This document shows, piece after piece, positions 7,564 to 15,499 of a stretch of DNA of 39,105 bases. The notes beneath the pieces are model-generated. The model made no database searches, was not told the DNA's origin, and saw only the letters and a program-made list of their open reading frames with translations. The DNA is from Planctomycetota bacterium (GTDB lineage: Bacteria > Planctomycetota > Phycisphaerae > SM23-33). The position numbers and the translations under genes are program-made. The DNA lies in NCBI GenBank assembly GCA_016235825.1, contig JACRIL010000125.1, positions 1 to 39,105 of the forward strand. The letters are read 5' to 3'. Every line of letters begins with the position of its first letter. Position 1 is the stretch's first letter.

Positions 7564-8943
7564 TCAGCCTTCCAGATTGTATTCCTTTATCTTCCTGTAA
7601 AGCGTGCGCTCGCCGATGCCGAGTATGGCCGCCGCCTGCTCGCGGTTGCCGCCGACCATCTTGAGCGTGTTGCGGATCAGCTCTTTCTCGGCCTCTTGAA
7701 GGCTTATGCCCGCCAGCCCGCTCAACTGCTCGCTGCGCAACTCGCCTGCGGGGCGATTGACGTCCTCCGGCACGTCGGCAAGCGTCAGCCTGGGCTGGGC
7801 CGCCATAACCACCATGTTCTCGACCACGTTGCGAAGCTGCCTGACGTTGCCCGGCCAGGGGTACGTCGCCAGAGCCCGCCTGGCGTCCGGCTCGATGCCC
7901 TTTACGCTCTTGCCGTGAACTTCATCTGCCCGGCGGATGAAATGATCGATCAGCAGCGGAATGTCGTCGGGCCTCTGGCGAAGAGGCGGGATCTCGATCG
8001 TCGCGCCCTTGACCCGGAAATACAGGTCCTCGCGGAACGTCTTGTCCTTGACCTTCTGCTCCAGATCGCTGTTGGTGGCGCTGATGATCCGCACGTTGAC
8101 CCGTTTTGGCTCGTTGGAGCCGACCCGGACGACCTCGCCGTTCTCCAGCACCCGCAGCAGCTTGGCTTGCATGGCCAGCGGCATGTCGCCGACCTCGTCG
8201 AGGAACATCGTCCCGCCGTCGGCGTGCTCGAACCGCCCCGGCCGGTCGCCGGCGGCGCCAGTGAACGCCCCCTTGACGTGCCCGAAAAGCTCATCCTCCA
8301 GCAGCGACTCGCTCAAGCCGGCGCAGTTGATGGCCGCAAACCGCATCTGCGACCGGCTGGAGTTCTGGTGGATCGCGTTGGCCAGCAGTTCCTTGCCCGT
8401 GCCGCTCTCGCCGAGGATCAGGACCGGGATGTTCGAGCCGGCGATCCGGCGGATGGTGTCGAGCACCTTGAGCATCGCCGGACTCCTGCCGATGATGCTC
8501 CCGAAGCCGAACTGCTCGTCCAGCCGGCCTTTCAACTCGGTTATTATCTTCTTCTGGTCGGCCATCTCCGCCGCCCGCGCGACGACCGCGCGAAGCTCGT
8601 CGATGTCCAGCGGCTTTTCGATGTAGTCGAACGCGCCCTTCTGGAGCGCCTCGCGGCAGGTCTGCACGGTCGAGTGGGCCGTGATGAGAATGACCTTGCA
8701 GGCTGGGTCGGCTTTAAGCGCCTCCTCCAGCACGCCGATGCCGTCGATCTGCCCGCCAAGACGCAGGTCCGTCAGGACGATGTCGAACCGCTTTTTGCCG
8801 ATCTGATCGAGGGCCGACTTGCCGTCGTGAACCATCGTGCATGTGTGGCCCGCCCGCGACAGGCCCTCGGATATCGCCTCCGCGTGCGCCCGTTCGTCCT
8901 CGACGATCAGTATCTCCGCTACAGGTTTCGCTGATGGTTCCAT
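7564..8943 (-). CDS. Sigma-54-dependent response regulator, NtrC family
   Basis: A 459-residue three-domain regulator. The receiver domain (about 8-125) has acidic-pocket residues Glu15 and Asp16, phosphoacceptor Asp59 (VLTDLRLGG) and Lys110 in YIEKPLD. The AAA+ domain has Walker A GESGTGK (178-184), the sigma-54 contact loop GAFTGA (225-230), Walker B TMFLDEVGD and the arginine-finger region FREDLYFRV. The C-terminal Fis-type HTH reads NREQAAAILGIGERTLYRK. It would activate sigma-54 promoters after phosphorylation. No sensor kinase gene is adjacent, so it is an orphan here. The frame extends 17 codons upstream to a TTG at 8994, but ATG 8943 places the receiver domain correctly and is preferred; a Shine-Dalgarno is weak at both. 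Confidence 0.95.
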   Translation of the reverse strand: MEPSAKPVAEILIVEDERAHAEAISEGLSRAGHTCTMVHDGKSALDQIGKKRFDIVLTDLRLGGQIDGIGVLEEALKADPACKVILITAHSTVQTCREALQKGAFDYIEKPLDIDELRAVVARAAEMADQKKIITELKGRLDEQFGFGSIIGRSPAMLKVLDTIRRIAGSNIPVLILGESGTGKELLANAIHQNSSRSQMRFAAINCAGLSESLLEDELFGHVKGAFTGAAGDRPGRFEHADGGTMFLDEVGDMPLAMQAKLLRVLENGEVVRVGSNEPKRVNVRIISATNSDLEQKVKDKTFREDLYFRVKGATIEIPPLRQRPDDIPLLIDHFIRRADEVHGKSVKGIEPDARRALATYPWPGNVRQLRNVVENMVVMAAQPRLTLADVPEDVNRPAGELRSEQLSGLAGISLQEAEKELIRNTLKMVGGNREQAAAILGIGERTLYRKIKEYNLEG

Positions 8944-9060
8944 TGAGCCGACCAAAGTAATGCCCCCAAGCCCGGAAGTCAATTCAGACCGCAACTTTGT
9001 GTGTTATGGAAGACGATTTGATTGGTGCGTTGTGGCCCAGCCGCCCTTTGTGTAATCTCA

Positions 9061-9080
9061 AATTTGAAATATCAAATTTC
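9061..9080. promoter_or_regulatory. Perfect 8-base inverted repeat upstream of the response regulator
   Basis: AAATTTGA and TCAAATTT separated by AATA form a perfect AT-rich palindrome in otherwise GC-rich DNA. It lies 118 bases upstream of the response-regulator start and 116 bases upstream (on the minus strand) of nothing but that gene; GNAT coding ends at 9196. It could be an operator or a weak hairpin. No T-run follows on either strand, so it is not a typical terminator. Confidence 0.35.
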
Positions 9081-9195
9081 TGTCCAGCCAGATTTGCCTC
9101 AGGCGAGTTGGGGCGACTGGCGAGCGTTTGAACCGCGTCAGTTATTCTGTCGCCCTATATCCCATGCTTGTTGGCGCCCCTCGAACCAGCAATTC

Positions 9196-9726
9196 TTATG
9201 ATCTGCCGTCTGGTGCCACGTCTCGGTCCTTTCCTCTGTTGCATCTCCATTCCATAAGAAAATGATGTTCGCTTTCGCCCGTCAATTGAAATCCAAGACG
9301 TTTATAAAGCTCGCGTGCCCGATCATTGGCTTTAAGGACTTGAAGTCGAACGGGGATACCACGGCGGATCGCTCCGTTCAGTTGACGCTTTATTATCTCA
9401 CTTCCGATACCACGTTCTTGAAATTCAGGCATCAATTGGATTTCCTCAATCCATATGTGGTCCGGCAGCACCTTTCGACAGATACATCCTGCCGATTTCC
9501 CATTTACTTGGATCATATCAAGATCGGCTGGGGCCCACTTCTTTTCAAAAAACATATTCTGGAGGGGTTCATCCCATGCTCCAAATTGCCGAACGACGAC
9601 ATCCCGATAGGCTGCATGGTGAACCCTTCTGCAGAACTCTTTATCCTCCTGTGTTGCTGAACTCAGTGAAAGAAACATGTTCCCAAACTGCCAAGATCTT
9701 TCAGATTTTTCGTGTCGAATAGCCAT
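9196..9726 (-). CDS. GNAT-family N-acetyltransferase
   Basis: A 176-residue single-domain GNAT protein that would transfer an acetyl group from acetyl-CoA to an unknown amine. The acetyl-CoA pyrophosphate-binding loop is QERGIG (103-108), preceded by the beta-4 strand IWIEEIQLMPEF. Motif B follows with NDRARELYKRLGF (134-146), where Tyr141 is the usual general acid position. The ATG at 9726 has AAGGA 9 bases upstream; an ATG at 9783 gives a longer frame with a poly-Lys leader and no ribosome site, so it was not used. The last 15 residues are polar and may be disordered. Confidence 0.85.
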   Translation of the reverse strand: MAIRHEKSERSWQFGNMFLSLSSATQEDKEFCRRVHHAAYRDVVVRQFGAWDEPLQNMFFEKKWAPADLDMIQVNGKSAGCICRKVLPDHIWIEEIQLMPEFQERGIGSEIIKRQLNGAIRRGIPVRLQVLKANDRARELYKRLGFQLTGESEHHFLMEWRCNRGKDRDVAPDGRS

Positions 9727-9817
9727 CCCGTTCGGTCCTTTTTTCTTCTTTTTTATGTCAATCATCATCCAACCAAAACACATTTGGCGCCTGGGCCGCT
9801 CATCAGTTCATGCCCGC

Positions 9818-10096
9818 CTATTTCTTTTTGGCCTTGGGCCGGCGAGGCGGGAGGCTGACCAATTTATTGGTCTTCGCGTGGCCAAAGTAACACACGGAGA
9901 CACCCGAACCGCCAAAATGGGCATTTTCGGCCCATATACGTTTTGCATTGACGATGCGAAGAGCAATAAAACCCTTCTTCTGCAATTCCTTTTCGCGTTT
10001 GCGGATGTCTGCGAATATCGCATGGATGTCGTAGTTGAATTTGGCGGCATGTTCCTGCCGGTGCTTGTGGATTTCTTCAACAATCGGGGCTTTCAT
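9818..10096 (-). CDS. Small conserved-looking protein of unknown function
   Basis: A 92-residue basic protein with a good ribosome site (GAGGT 6 bases before ATG). The N-terminal half (MKAPIVEEIHKHRQEHAAKF and FNYDIHAIFADIRKREKE) is helical and resembles small proteins, often annotated as hypothetical or antitoxin-like, that begin with IVEEIRxxRxxHAxxFNYD. The C-terminal half is rich in Gly, Lys and Arg and ends with RRPKAKKK. No toxin gene can be seen beside it, so an antitoxin role is only a possibility. Confidence 0.7.
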   Translation of the reverse strand: MKAPIVEEIHKHRQEHAAKFNYDIHAIFADIRKREKELQKKGFIALRIVNAKRIWAENAHFGGSGVSVCYFGHAKTNKLVSLPPRRPKAKKK

Positions 10097-10124
10097 GGTT
10101 ATACCTCAGCCTCAACAATCGCTT

Positions 10125-11057
10125 TCAGATTTCCGCCAGGGCGGCCTGCTGTTTGAGATACCAGGTTCGGAATTCATCGCTGAGCTGCCTGCTGCGCGGG
10201 GTTTCGACGAAGATGGCGTTGGTCCAGGCCTTCCGTCCGCCGCAGCCCAGCAGTTCGGCCCGGACGAATATGTCGGCCTCGCCGATCTCGTAGGTTGCCG
10301 AGGGGCCTTCCTGGCGGCTCCGCACGCAGCCGCGGTCGGCATAGAAGCGTATCTCGCCGGCGTTTTCCGACTCGACCGTCAGTCGGCCGCCCTCCAGCCG
10401 GATGTCGCGGACGACCACGCCGGTGGATGAGTAGAACCGCCCCGCCTTGAGGGCCTCGACCACGGCCGGGGCCTGCCGGGCTGAATCGACCATGACCCAC
10501 CCCTTGTCGCGCTGGTCGGGATGGTGTGCGTCGTCGGTTGCGATGCCGTGGACGCGATAGCCGCTGGTGAGCAGCCGGTCCCATTTGTCGGTGCATTCGG
10601 CCGGGCCGGGCAGCCACTCCACCACGGCATTGTAAACCTCCAGCGCGTGGGCCGTGCGGAGCTTGAGCATATACCAGATCGGCCAGTGGTGGATGTGCCA
10701 CGTGGGATGATTGTAAACCACGAATCCGCCGCTTTCGACCGCGGCATCCAGGCATTGCCGGACGTCCTGCCCCAGCGGCAGAGCCGCCCGCACGCCGATC
10801 ACGCCCAGTTCGCTGTCCCTGTTTCCTCGATACTCGCAGCCGGGCAGGACGATCGCGTCGCAGTCTGGCACGGCCATCTGCTCGGCCGTCGGCACGGCAT
10901 TGTGGTCCGTCAGGGCCACGACATCGAACCCCCTGGCCCGATAGTCGCGGACGACCTCGTGCGGGTGCTGCGAGCCGTCGGAATTAATGGTGTGGACATG
11001 CAGGGCGCACTTGAGCCATCGCCCGCCCAGGCCGGAATAGGGATTGGTCAGTTCCAT
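10125..11057 (-). CDS. PHP-domain metal-dependent hydrolase
   Basis: A 310-residue protein of the PHP superfamily, metal-dependent phosphoesterases. Metal ligands are visible in order: His20 and His22 in LHVHTINSDG, Asp51-His52 in LTDHN, Glu75 in GCEYRG, His117 in YNHPTW, and Asp175/Asp176 with His178 in ATDDAHH. Residues 215-300 form a beta-rich C-terminal region common in the CehA/McbA-like subgroup of planctomycetes. No signal peptide, so probably cytoplasmic. The substrate is unknown. A GAGG sequence abuts the ATG directly, which is closer than usual for ribosome binding. It ends 28 bases upstream of the 92-residue gene and may share its transcript. Confidence 0.88.
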   Translation of the reverse strand: MELTNPYSGLGGRWLKCALHVHTINSDGSQHPHEVVRDYRARGFDVVALTDHNAVPTAEQMAVPDCDAIVLPGCEYRGNRDSELGVIGVRAALPLGQDVRQCLDAAVESGGFVVYNHPTWHIHHWPIWYMLKLRTAHALEVYNAVVEWLPGPAECTDKWDRLLTSGYRVHGIATDDAHHPDQRDKGWVMVDSARQAPAVVEALKAGRFYSSTGVVVRDIRLEGGRLTVESENAGEIRFYADRGCVRSRQEGPSATYEIGEADIFVRAELLGCGGRKAWTNAIFVETPRSRQLSDEFRTWYLKQQAALAEI

Positions 11058-11204
11058 CCTCGTAAAAATACCAAAACGCCTGCAAATTGTCCATCGTCGG
11101 GTAGTGGGTCAGTTTCAGGGGGTGAATCCAGCAATATTTCGCCATCTTGTGGTGCGGGCGTCTCGCCTGCGAGCAACAAGAGTATTTCGCCGTCGTTTGA
11201 TCCT

Positions 11205-11445
11205 CCCGGAAACAGACTGATGCGTCGACTAAAATCATTGGCCGGCGCATTTGAAAATAACATCGTGTCTGCCAGTGTCGGGAACGAACATCTGATACTT
11301 TCTTAAAGCCGGTTTCCCCGGGTTCCGCGTCGGCCGGCTTCGCCGTCCGCCGTTCCACCCGGGGCTACTTTCTGCCGGCTCTACGAGCCTGCGAACCGGC
11401 AGCCGCCGAACTTGCAAGGTATTATGGTCCTTCTGAAAATTAATG
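11205..11445 (+). repeat. Dispersed intergenic repeat, copy C (plus orientation)
   Basis: A direct homolog of copy B and an inverted homolog of copy A. Shared landmarks are ATTGGCCGG, TCTGCCAGTGTCGGGAACG, CCCCGGGTTCCGC, ACCCGGGGCTAC, TTCTGCCGGC and GTCCTTCTGAAAA. The inner loop differs (GCGTCGGCCGGCTTCGCCGTCC), as expected of an old copy with compensating changes in a hairpin. It ends about 145 bases upstream of the start of the secreted Ser/Thr-rich gene, a position comparable to copy A before hydrolase paralog 2. The rest of the gene-free stretch 11058-11588 holds an unremarkable AT-richer leader. Confidence 0.65.
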
Positions 11446-11588
11446 CAAAAAAACAAAACTTCCGCCCATTCAAAATGTTGCGATAAATTTCCTGAAAATC
11501 TGTAACCGACGCAATATTTTTCCCGTCTACCCCGTTGAGCAGTGCAGGAACCAGGAAAGATCGTAAAAACAAAATCAGGAGATCGGCC

Positions 11589-12920
11589 ATGTTTATAAAG
11601 AATGTCAAATTCAGCCTGTCGGCGGTCGCGGCGGGGATCATCGTTCTGGCCTGGGCAACCCTGCCGGCCAGTGCGGACGGCACGCCTGCCACCCAGCCGG
11701 CCAGGCAATTCACCATCGACAATACCACAACCGGCCAGGACTGGTCGTCGTCCTCACACAGCATTATCGAGGCCGTCAGGACCGAAGGCGGCTACACCTG
11801 GACCCGCGACACCACCGGCTCGAACTCCAACGGCGGAAGCTGGTCCAGCCATTCCGACGGCCAGATGACCAAAAACGGCGACGGCAGCGGAAGCTGGTCG
11901 AGCAGCACCGCCGGCAGCGGCACGACCGGCGGCGGAAAAAGCGGAAGCTGGACAAATGAACGCGCCGGCCAGTATTCAGCCAACGACCGGGGCGGCAGGG
12001 ACTTCTCCAGCACCTCAAGCCTGACCACCAGCACCGGCTACACGGCCAACACCAGCAGGGTCGGCTCGTCCTGGGCCATCGACGACTCGACCAAGGGCTT
12101 CACGGTCGACGGCAACCGGAGCGACAGCAAGGGCAACAGCGCCACATGGCAGACAAATGGCACAAGCACCAGGACCGACTCCGGCAGGACGTGGGACGCC
12201 ACGACCGTCGGCTCCAGCAACAGCGGCCTGAGCTGGACGACGGTTACCGACGGCTCGATCACCAATAACGGCGACGGCACCAGGACGCTCGACGTTACCA
12301 AGACCACCACCAACAGCAAGGGCCAGACCGTTACAGTCGAGAGAGACGGCACGTTCACCAGGACCGACAACGGGTGGAGCTATGTCGGCGACACCACCGT
12401 TACGCGGACCGGGTCGGAAAATCAGGCTGGGACGGCCGAGGCGAAGGCCGCCGCCGCGGCAAAAACGGCGGCAGCCAACAATGCTGCGGCAAAGACGGCT
12501 GCCTCAACTGATGCAAAGGCCACGACTGCAAAACCGACGATTACCAATAATGCCTCCGTGAAATCCGCTGACAAACCGGCCAACACGACTGCGGCACAGA
12601 ACGCCGCCGTTGCAAAGCCCGCCAATACGACTGCAGCGCCGGTCGCCGGCGTCGTCAAACCCGTCGCCGACAAGATCGCCGGGACATCCGTTGCGAACGC
12701 CGCCAATAAAACCACGGAAAATAATTCCAGCCTCTGGGGGAAGATGAAGGATAAGGCAGCCAATAATCCTGTCGCACAGAAAATTACCGCGGCCGGCAAG
12801 TCCTCCGCCGGAAACAAACCCAACAATGCCGCCGCCAAACCGGCCGTCAGCTCCAAGCCGGCCTCAGGCACAAAGACGGCACACGCCGCAAAGGCGACGC
12901 CGAAAGGGCACAAAAAGTAA
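11589..12920 (+). CDS. Secreted Ser/Thr/Gly-rich repetitive protein with basic tail
   Basis: A 443-residue exported protein of unknown function. The signal peptide is MFIKNVKFSLSAVAAGIIVL and onward to a likely cut after ASA (residues 28-30). Residues about 45-275 are a low-complexity repeat region in which a Trp recurs every 12-30 residues inside runs of Ser, Thr, Gly, Asn and Asp (SGSWSSSTAGSG, SGSWTNERAG, SATWQTNGTST, LSWTTVTDG). This suggests a beta-solenoid or fibre; that is inference. Residues 280-443 are Ala/Lys/Asn-rich and end strongly basic (KATPKGHKK). Start chosen at the ATG with AGGAG 7 bases upstream; the frame is open to a TTG at 11535 but that would mask the signal peptide. 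A strong terminator follows. Likely a cell-envelope or matrix protein. Confidence 0.8.
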   Translation: MFIKNVKFSLSAVAAGIIVLAWATLPASADGTPATQPARQFTIDNTTTGQDWSSSSHSIIEAVRTEGGYTWTRDTTGSNSNGGSWSSHSDGQMTKNGDGSGSWSSSTAGSGTTGGGKSGSWTNERAGQYSANDRGGRDFSSTSSLTTSTGYTANTSRVGSSWAIDDSTKGFTVDGNRSDSKGNSATWQTNGTSTRTDSGRTWDATTVGSSNSGLSWTTVTDGSITNNGDGTRTLDVTKTTTNSKGQTVTVERDGTFTRTDNGWSYVGDTTVTRTGSENQAGTAEAKAAAAAKTAAANNAAAKTAASTDAKATTAKPTITNNASVKSADKPANTTAAQNAAVAKPANTTAAPVAGVVKPVADKIAGTSVANAANKTTENNSSLWGKMKDKAANNPVAQKITAAGKSSAGNKPNNAAAKPAVSSKPASGTKTAHAAKATPKGHKK

Positions 12921-12960
12921 GAGTTCTTGACACGAACCACGCATGTTTCCCTTTCAATCT

Positions 12961-12996
12961 CGCGGCGGGTTTCACAGACCCGCCGCGGGATTTTTT
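12961..12996 (+). terminator. Rho-independent terminator of the secreted Ser/Thr-rich gene
   Basis: A perfect 10-base-pair stem CGCGGCGGGT/ACCCGCCGCG with a 7-base loop (TTCACAG) is followed by GGA and six T residues. It begins 41 bases after the stop codon. The T-run is present only in the plus direction, so it does not serve the convergent mreB. Confidence 0.88.
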
Positions 12997-13016
12997 AACC
13001 ATGCGGCCGTGATACT

Positions 13017-13035
13017 CATGGGCGGGACGCCCATG
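13017..13035. repeat. Short palindromic repeat in the mreB 3' region
   Basis: CATGGGCGGGACGCCCATG forms an 8-base-pair hairpin with a 3-base loop. It lies 45 bases beyond the mreB stop and after the terminator of the opposing gene. From memory this hairpin resembles a palindrome dispersed through planctomycete intergenic regions; that is not checked here. No T-run follows, so it is not a standard terminator. Confidence 0.5.
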
Positions 13036-13079
13036 CTCCTGCGGGACACTTGCACCACAAAATCGTCTCGCCCTGAAAA

Positions 13080-14132
13080 TCAGAACTCGTCTTCGTCGGA
13101 TTCGAGCGTGTCTTTCCAATCTTCGAGGTTTTCCAGGTAGACGGCGGTGCCGCGCGCCACGCAGGTGAGCGGGTCGTCGGCGATCCTGACGTTGAGGCCT
13201 GTGGCGTTGGAAAGGACGGTGTCCATGCCGCGGAGCAGCGCGCCTCCGCCGGCCAGGGCGATTCCGTTATCGACCAGGTCTGCGGCCAGTTCCGGCTCGG
13301 TCTTTTCGAGGGTCTTGGTTACACAGTCGATGATGGAGCCGATCGGCTCCTTGAGCGCCTCGCGGATTTCCTCGGATGTGATGGTCGTCTTTCGCGGCAG
13401 GCCGGAAATCAGGTCCCGTCCGCGGACCTCGACGGTCATTTCCTGCTCCAGCGGCGAGGCCGAGCCGATCTCGATCTTGATCTTTTCGGCAGTCTGCTCG
13501 CCGATCATCAGGTTGTATGTCCGCTTCATATGCTGGACGATGGCCTCGTCCATGTCGTCGCCGGCCACGCGGATCGACTCGCAGACGGCGATATCGGCCA
13601 GCGAGAGGATGGCGACCTCCGTCGTGCCGCCGCCGATGTCCACGATCATGCTGGCGGTCGGTTCTGTAACGGGCAGGCCGGCCCCTATGGCCGCCGCCAT
13701 CGGCTCTTCCACGAGGTAGACCCGCCTTGCCCCGGCCCGCTCGGCCGAGTTGAGCACCGCCCGTTTTTCGACGGCCGTTATGCCCGAAGGCACAGAGACG
13801 ACCACTCGCGGCTTGATGAGCGTGCGGCGGCGGTGGACCTTGCGGATGAAATAGCTCAACATCGCCTCGGTTATGTCGAAATCGGCGATGACGCCGTCCT
13901 TCATGGGCCTGATGGCCGTTATCGAACCGGGCGTCTTGCCGAGCATCTCCTTGGCCACAAGCCCGACCGCGTTGCCGTTCTTCAGGACGCGATTTGTGCC
14001 CCTCTTTACCGCCACCACCGAAGGCTCGTTCAGGACGATACCCTGCCCACGGACGCAAACCAGGGTGTTGCACGTGCCCAGGTCTATGCCCATGTCCATC
14101 GAGAACAGGCCGAGTATCGAATCGAAGATCAT
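13080..14132 (-). CDS. mreB: Rod shape-determining protein MreB
   Basis: A 350-residue actin-like protein that polymerises under the membrane and positions elongation machinery. Nucleotide-binding motifs are clear: phosphate-1 [12 protein letters not shown] (about 14-25), phosphate-2 [12 protein letters not shown] and the adenosine motif [11 protein letters not shown] near residue 300. Length fits the family (about 340-350). The N-terminus [11 protein letters not shown] is amphipathic, as in membrane-binding MreBs. The C-terminus ends acidic (LESDEDEF). The gene stands alone: no mreC or mreD is directly adjacent, though an MreC-like protein lies 1.4 kb away on the same strand. No strong Shine-Dalgarno precedes the ATG. 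Confidence 0.96.
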   Translation of the reverse strand: MIFDSILGLFSMDMGIDLGTCNTLVCVRGQGIVLNEPSVVAVKRGTNRVLKNGNAVGLVAKEMLGKTPGSITAIRPMKDGVIADFDITEAMLSYFIRKVHRRRTLIKPRVVVSVPSGITAVEKRAVLNSAERAGARRVYLVEEPMAAAIGAGLPVTEPTASMIVDIGGGTTEVAILSLADIAVCESIRVAGDDMDEAIVQHMKRTYNLMIGEQTAEKIKIEIGSASPLEQEMTVEVRGRDLISGLPRKTTITSEEIREALKEPIGSIIDCVTKTLEKTEPELAADLVDNGIALAGGGALLRGMDTVLSNATGLNVRIADDPLTCVARGTAVYLENLEDWKDTLESDEDEF

Positions 14133-14444
14133 GGCACGACGATCCTGTCTGCACGAGCCATCGCGTTCCTATCCCGCGCGCAGCGGCAGACTTATATTGC
14201 TTCCCAGGTTAGATATATCGGCAATTTCGCCGGCACGACTGAAGTTTAATAGCACCCAACCCCGTGCGAACCGGCGTTCAAATGATTCTACGGATTTTTC
14301 GGGAAACATTTTCGGGAATCGGATGTTTAATAGAAAGCCGCCGTCTTGGATGCGCGGTTGTGTCCGGCCGGAAGAATCCGCCCCATTGCCGATCGGGTCG
14401 ATCCGAACCGGCCCGAAAACGGGATTTGGGAAAGGAAAGATTAA
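14133..14444. other. Divergent intergenic region between mreB and a small secreted gene
   Basis: This 312-base stretch separates two divergently read genes and must hold both promoters. TATAAG-like hexamers occur near 14190 on the minus strand and TTTAAT near 14329 on the plus strand, but neither has a convincing -35 element. No ORF, repeat or RNA gene could be supported. Confidence 0.4.
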
Positions 14445-15215
14445 ATGGATATCGGAAGAATTGCAATTGTGTTCCTGAACCTGGCGGCAGCGGCTTTTGG
14501 CGCCGGCGAACCCGCAACCAAACCGGCGCCAGTCCGGCCTGTCGCCACACAACCGGCCGCCAATAACATAAGCAAGGACACGCAGATAGACAGGGTAAGA
14601 CTGCTCGATGTTCAAGGCCTGTGGGGCGGAAGAAACATATTCATGAATGCCGATGGTTCCGCTGTTATCCAGATAGTCGGCAAAGGCATGATGGAGAAAA
14701 GGTACGAAGTCAAACTGGCGCCCGAAAAAATCCGGGAGTTCGAGAAACTGCTGGCCAAGCACGATTTTTTCAACATCAAAATCGATGTCAGACCTGCGAT
14801 ACCCGACGAGGGATGCCCGGCAATAACAGTAAGGTTGTCTTCCGGGCGCAAAGGCTGCATAGCCAAGTTGAGCGGCATCAAAAATCCGGATTTTGACGCG
14901 ATTCTGCAATGGCTTCTTGATCTGGCTCAAACCACCAAGGACGCCAAGGCGGTTTATGAGGGCAAATACGAGGGGAAATGGCGTCCACAAGTCGAGGCCC
15001 GCTCGCCTTCGCCCGAGCAAACTAAAGAGATCGCGGAACTTATCCGGCAACTCGGCGACAATGATTCCAAAGTCCGTGAAGCGGCCACCAAACGCCTCAT
15101 GGAAACAGGCGATATCGCGAAAAAGCAGCTTGAGGAAAAGCTGAAGGAAGAAAACCTGGACCCCGAGGTAAAGGCCCGGGCGAAAGCCATTCTGGCCGAT
15201 ATCAACGACTTTTGA
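14445..15215 (+). CDS. Small secreted protein of unknown function with HEAT-like C-terminus
   Basis: A 256-residue exported protein. The signal peptide (MDIGRIAIVFLNLAAAAFGA) is followed by a Pro/Ala/Thr/Gln linker (about 22-40, with ATKPAP and ATQPAA). A globular part (45-165) begins with RNIFMNADGSAVIQI and alternates strands and a helix (PEKIREFEKLLAKHDFFNI), a layout seen in several small unknown planctomycete domains. Residues 190-256 are helical and HEAT-like (LGDNDSKVREAATKRLMETG), as in the other HEAT proteins of this window. Good ribosome site (GGAAAGGAAAG before ATG). Its stop is 3 bases from the stop of the opposing gene. Confidence 0.72.
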   Translation: MDIGRIAIVFLNLAAAAFGAGEPATKPAPVRPVATQPAANNISKDTQIDRVRLLDVQGLWGGRNIFMNADGSAVIQIVGKGMMEKRYEVKLAPEKIREFEKLLAKHDFFNIKIDVRPAIPDEGCPAITVRLSSGRKGCIAKLSGIKNPDFDAILQWLLDLAQTTKDAKAVYEGKYEGKWRPQVEARSPSPEQTKEIAELIRQLGDNDSKVREAATKRLMETGDIAKKQLEEKLKEENLDPEVKARAKAILADINDF

Positions 15216-15218
15216 GGC

Positions 15219-15467
15219 TTACTTGGAGTCCGCTTTTTTGGCGGCGCCGCCTCCGTCCGCGGAATCGACGCCCGGCGGAGGCTCCCATTTTTTGAACAGT
15301 TGGTCGAATTTCATGCCATAACCGGCCGGTTCGGGACTCATCAGATTCTGCAGGCAAAAGGCGATGCCCGAGCCAAGCGCCAGGATCGCGATGATGACCA
15401 GCACCGTGTAGACGTTGGCCTTGGGCTTGACGGTTGCAACCTGTCCGGATGGCGGCGTCTGACTCAT
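15219..15467 (-). CDS. Small single-TM protein, partner of the MreC-like gene
   Basis: An 82-residue protein with an N-terminal cytoplasmic Pro/Lys-rich segment, one transmembrane helix (about residues 19-39, VYTVLVIIAILALGSGIAFCL) and a periplasmic tail with a short motif YGMKFDQLFKKWEPP and a Gly/Ala/Lys end. Not recognised as a known family. GGAG lies 9 bases before the ATG. It starts 32 bases after the stop of the TM/coiled-coil gene and is almost certainly co-transcribed with it. The two proteins may interact in the membrane; that is inference from the operon. Confidence 0.7.
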   Translation of the reverse strand: MSQTPPSGQVATVKPKANVYTVLVIIAILALGSGIAFCLQNLMSPEPAGYGMKFDQLFKKWEPPPGVDSADGGGAAKKADSK

Positions 15468-15499
15468 TTTGTAAATCTCCCTGAAACCTGAAAAAGGGC

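Noticed and set aside
7477-8934. Plus-strand open frame of 485 codons
   Set aside because: Mirror of the NtrC-type regulator, whose motifs are beyond doubt on the minus strand.
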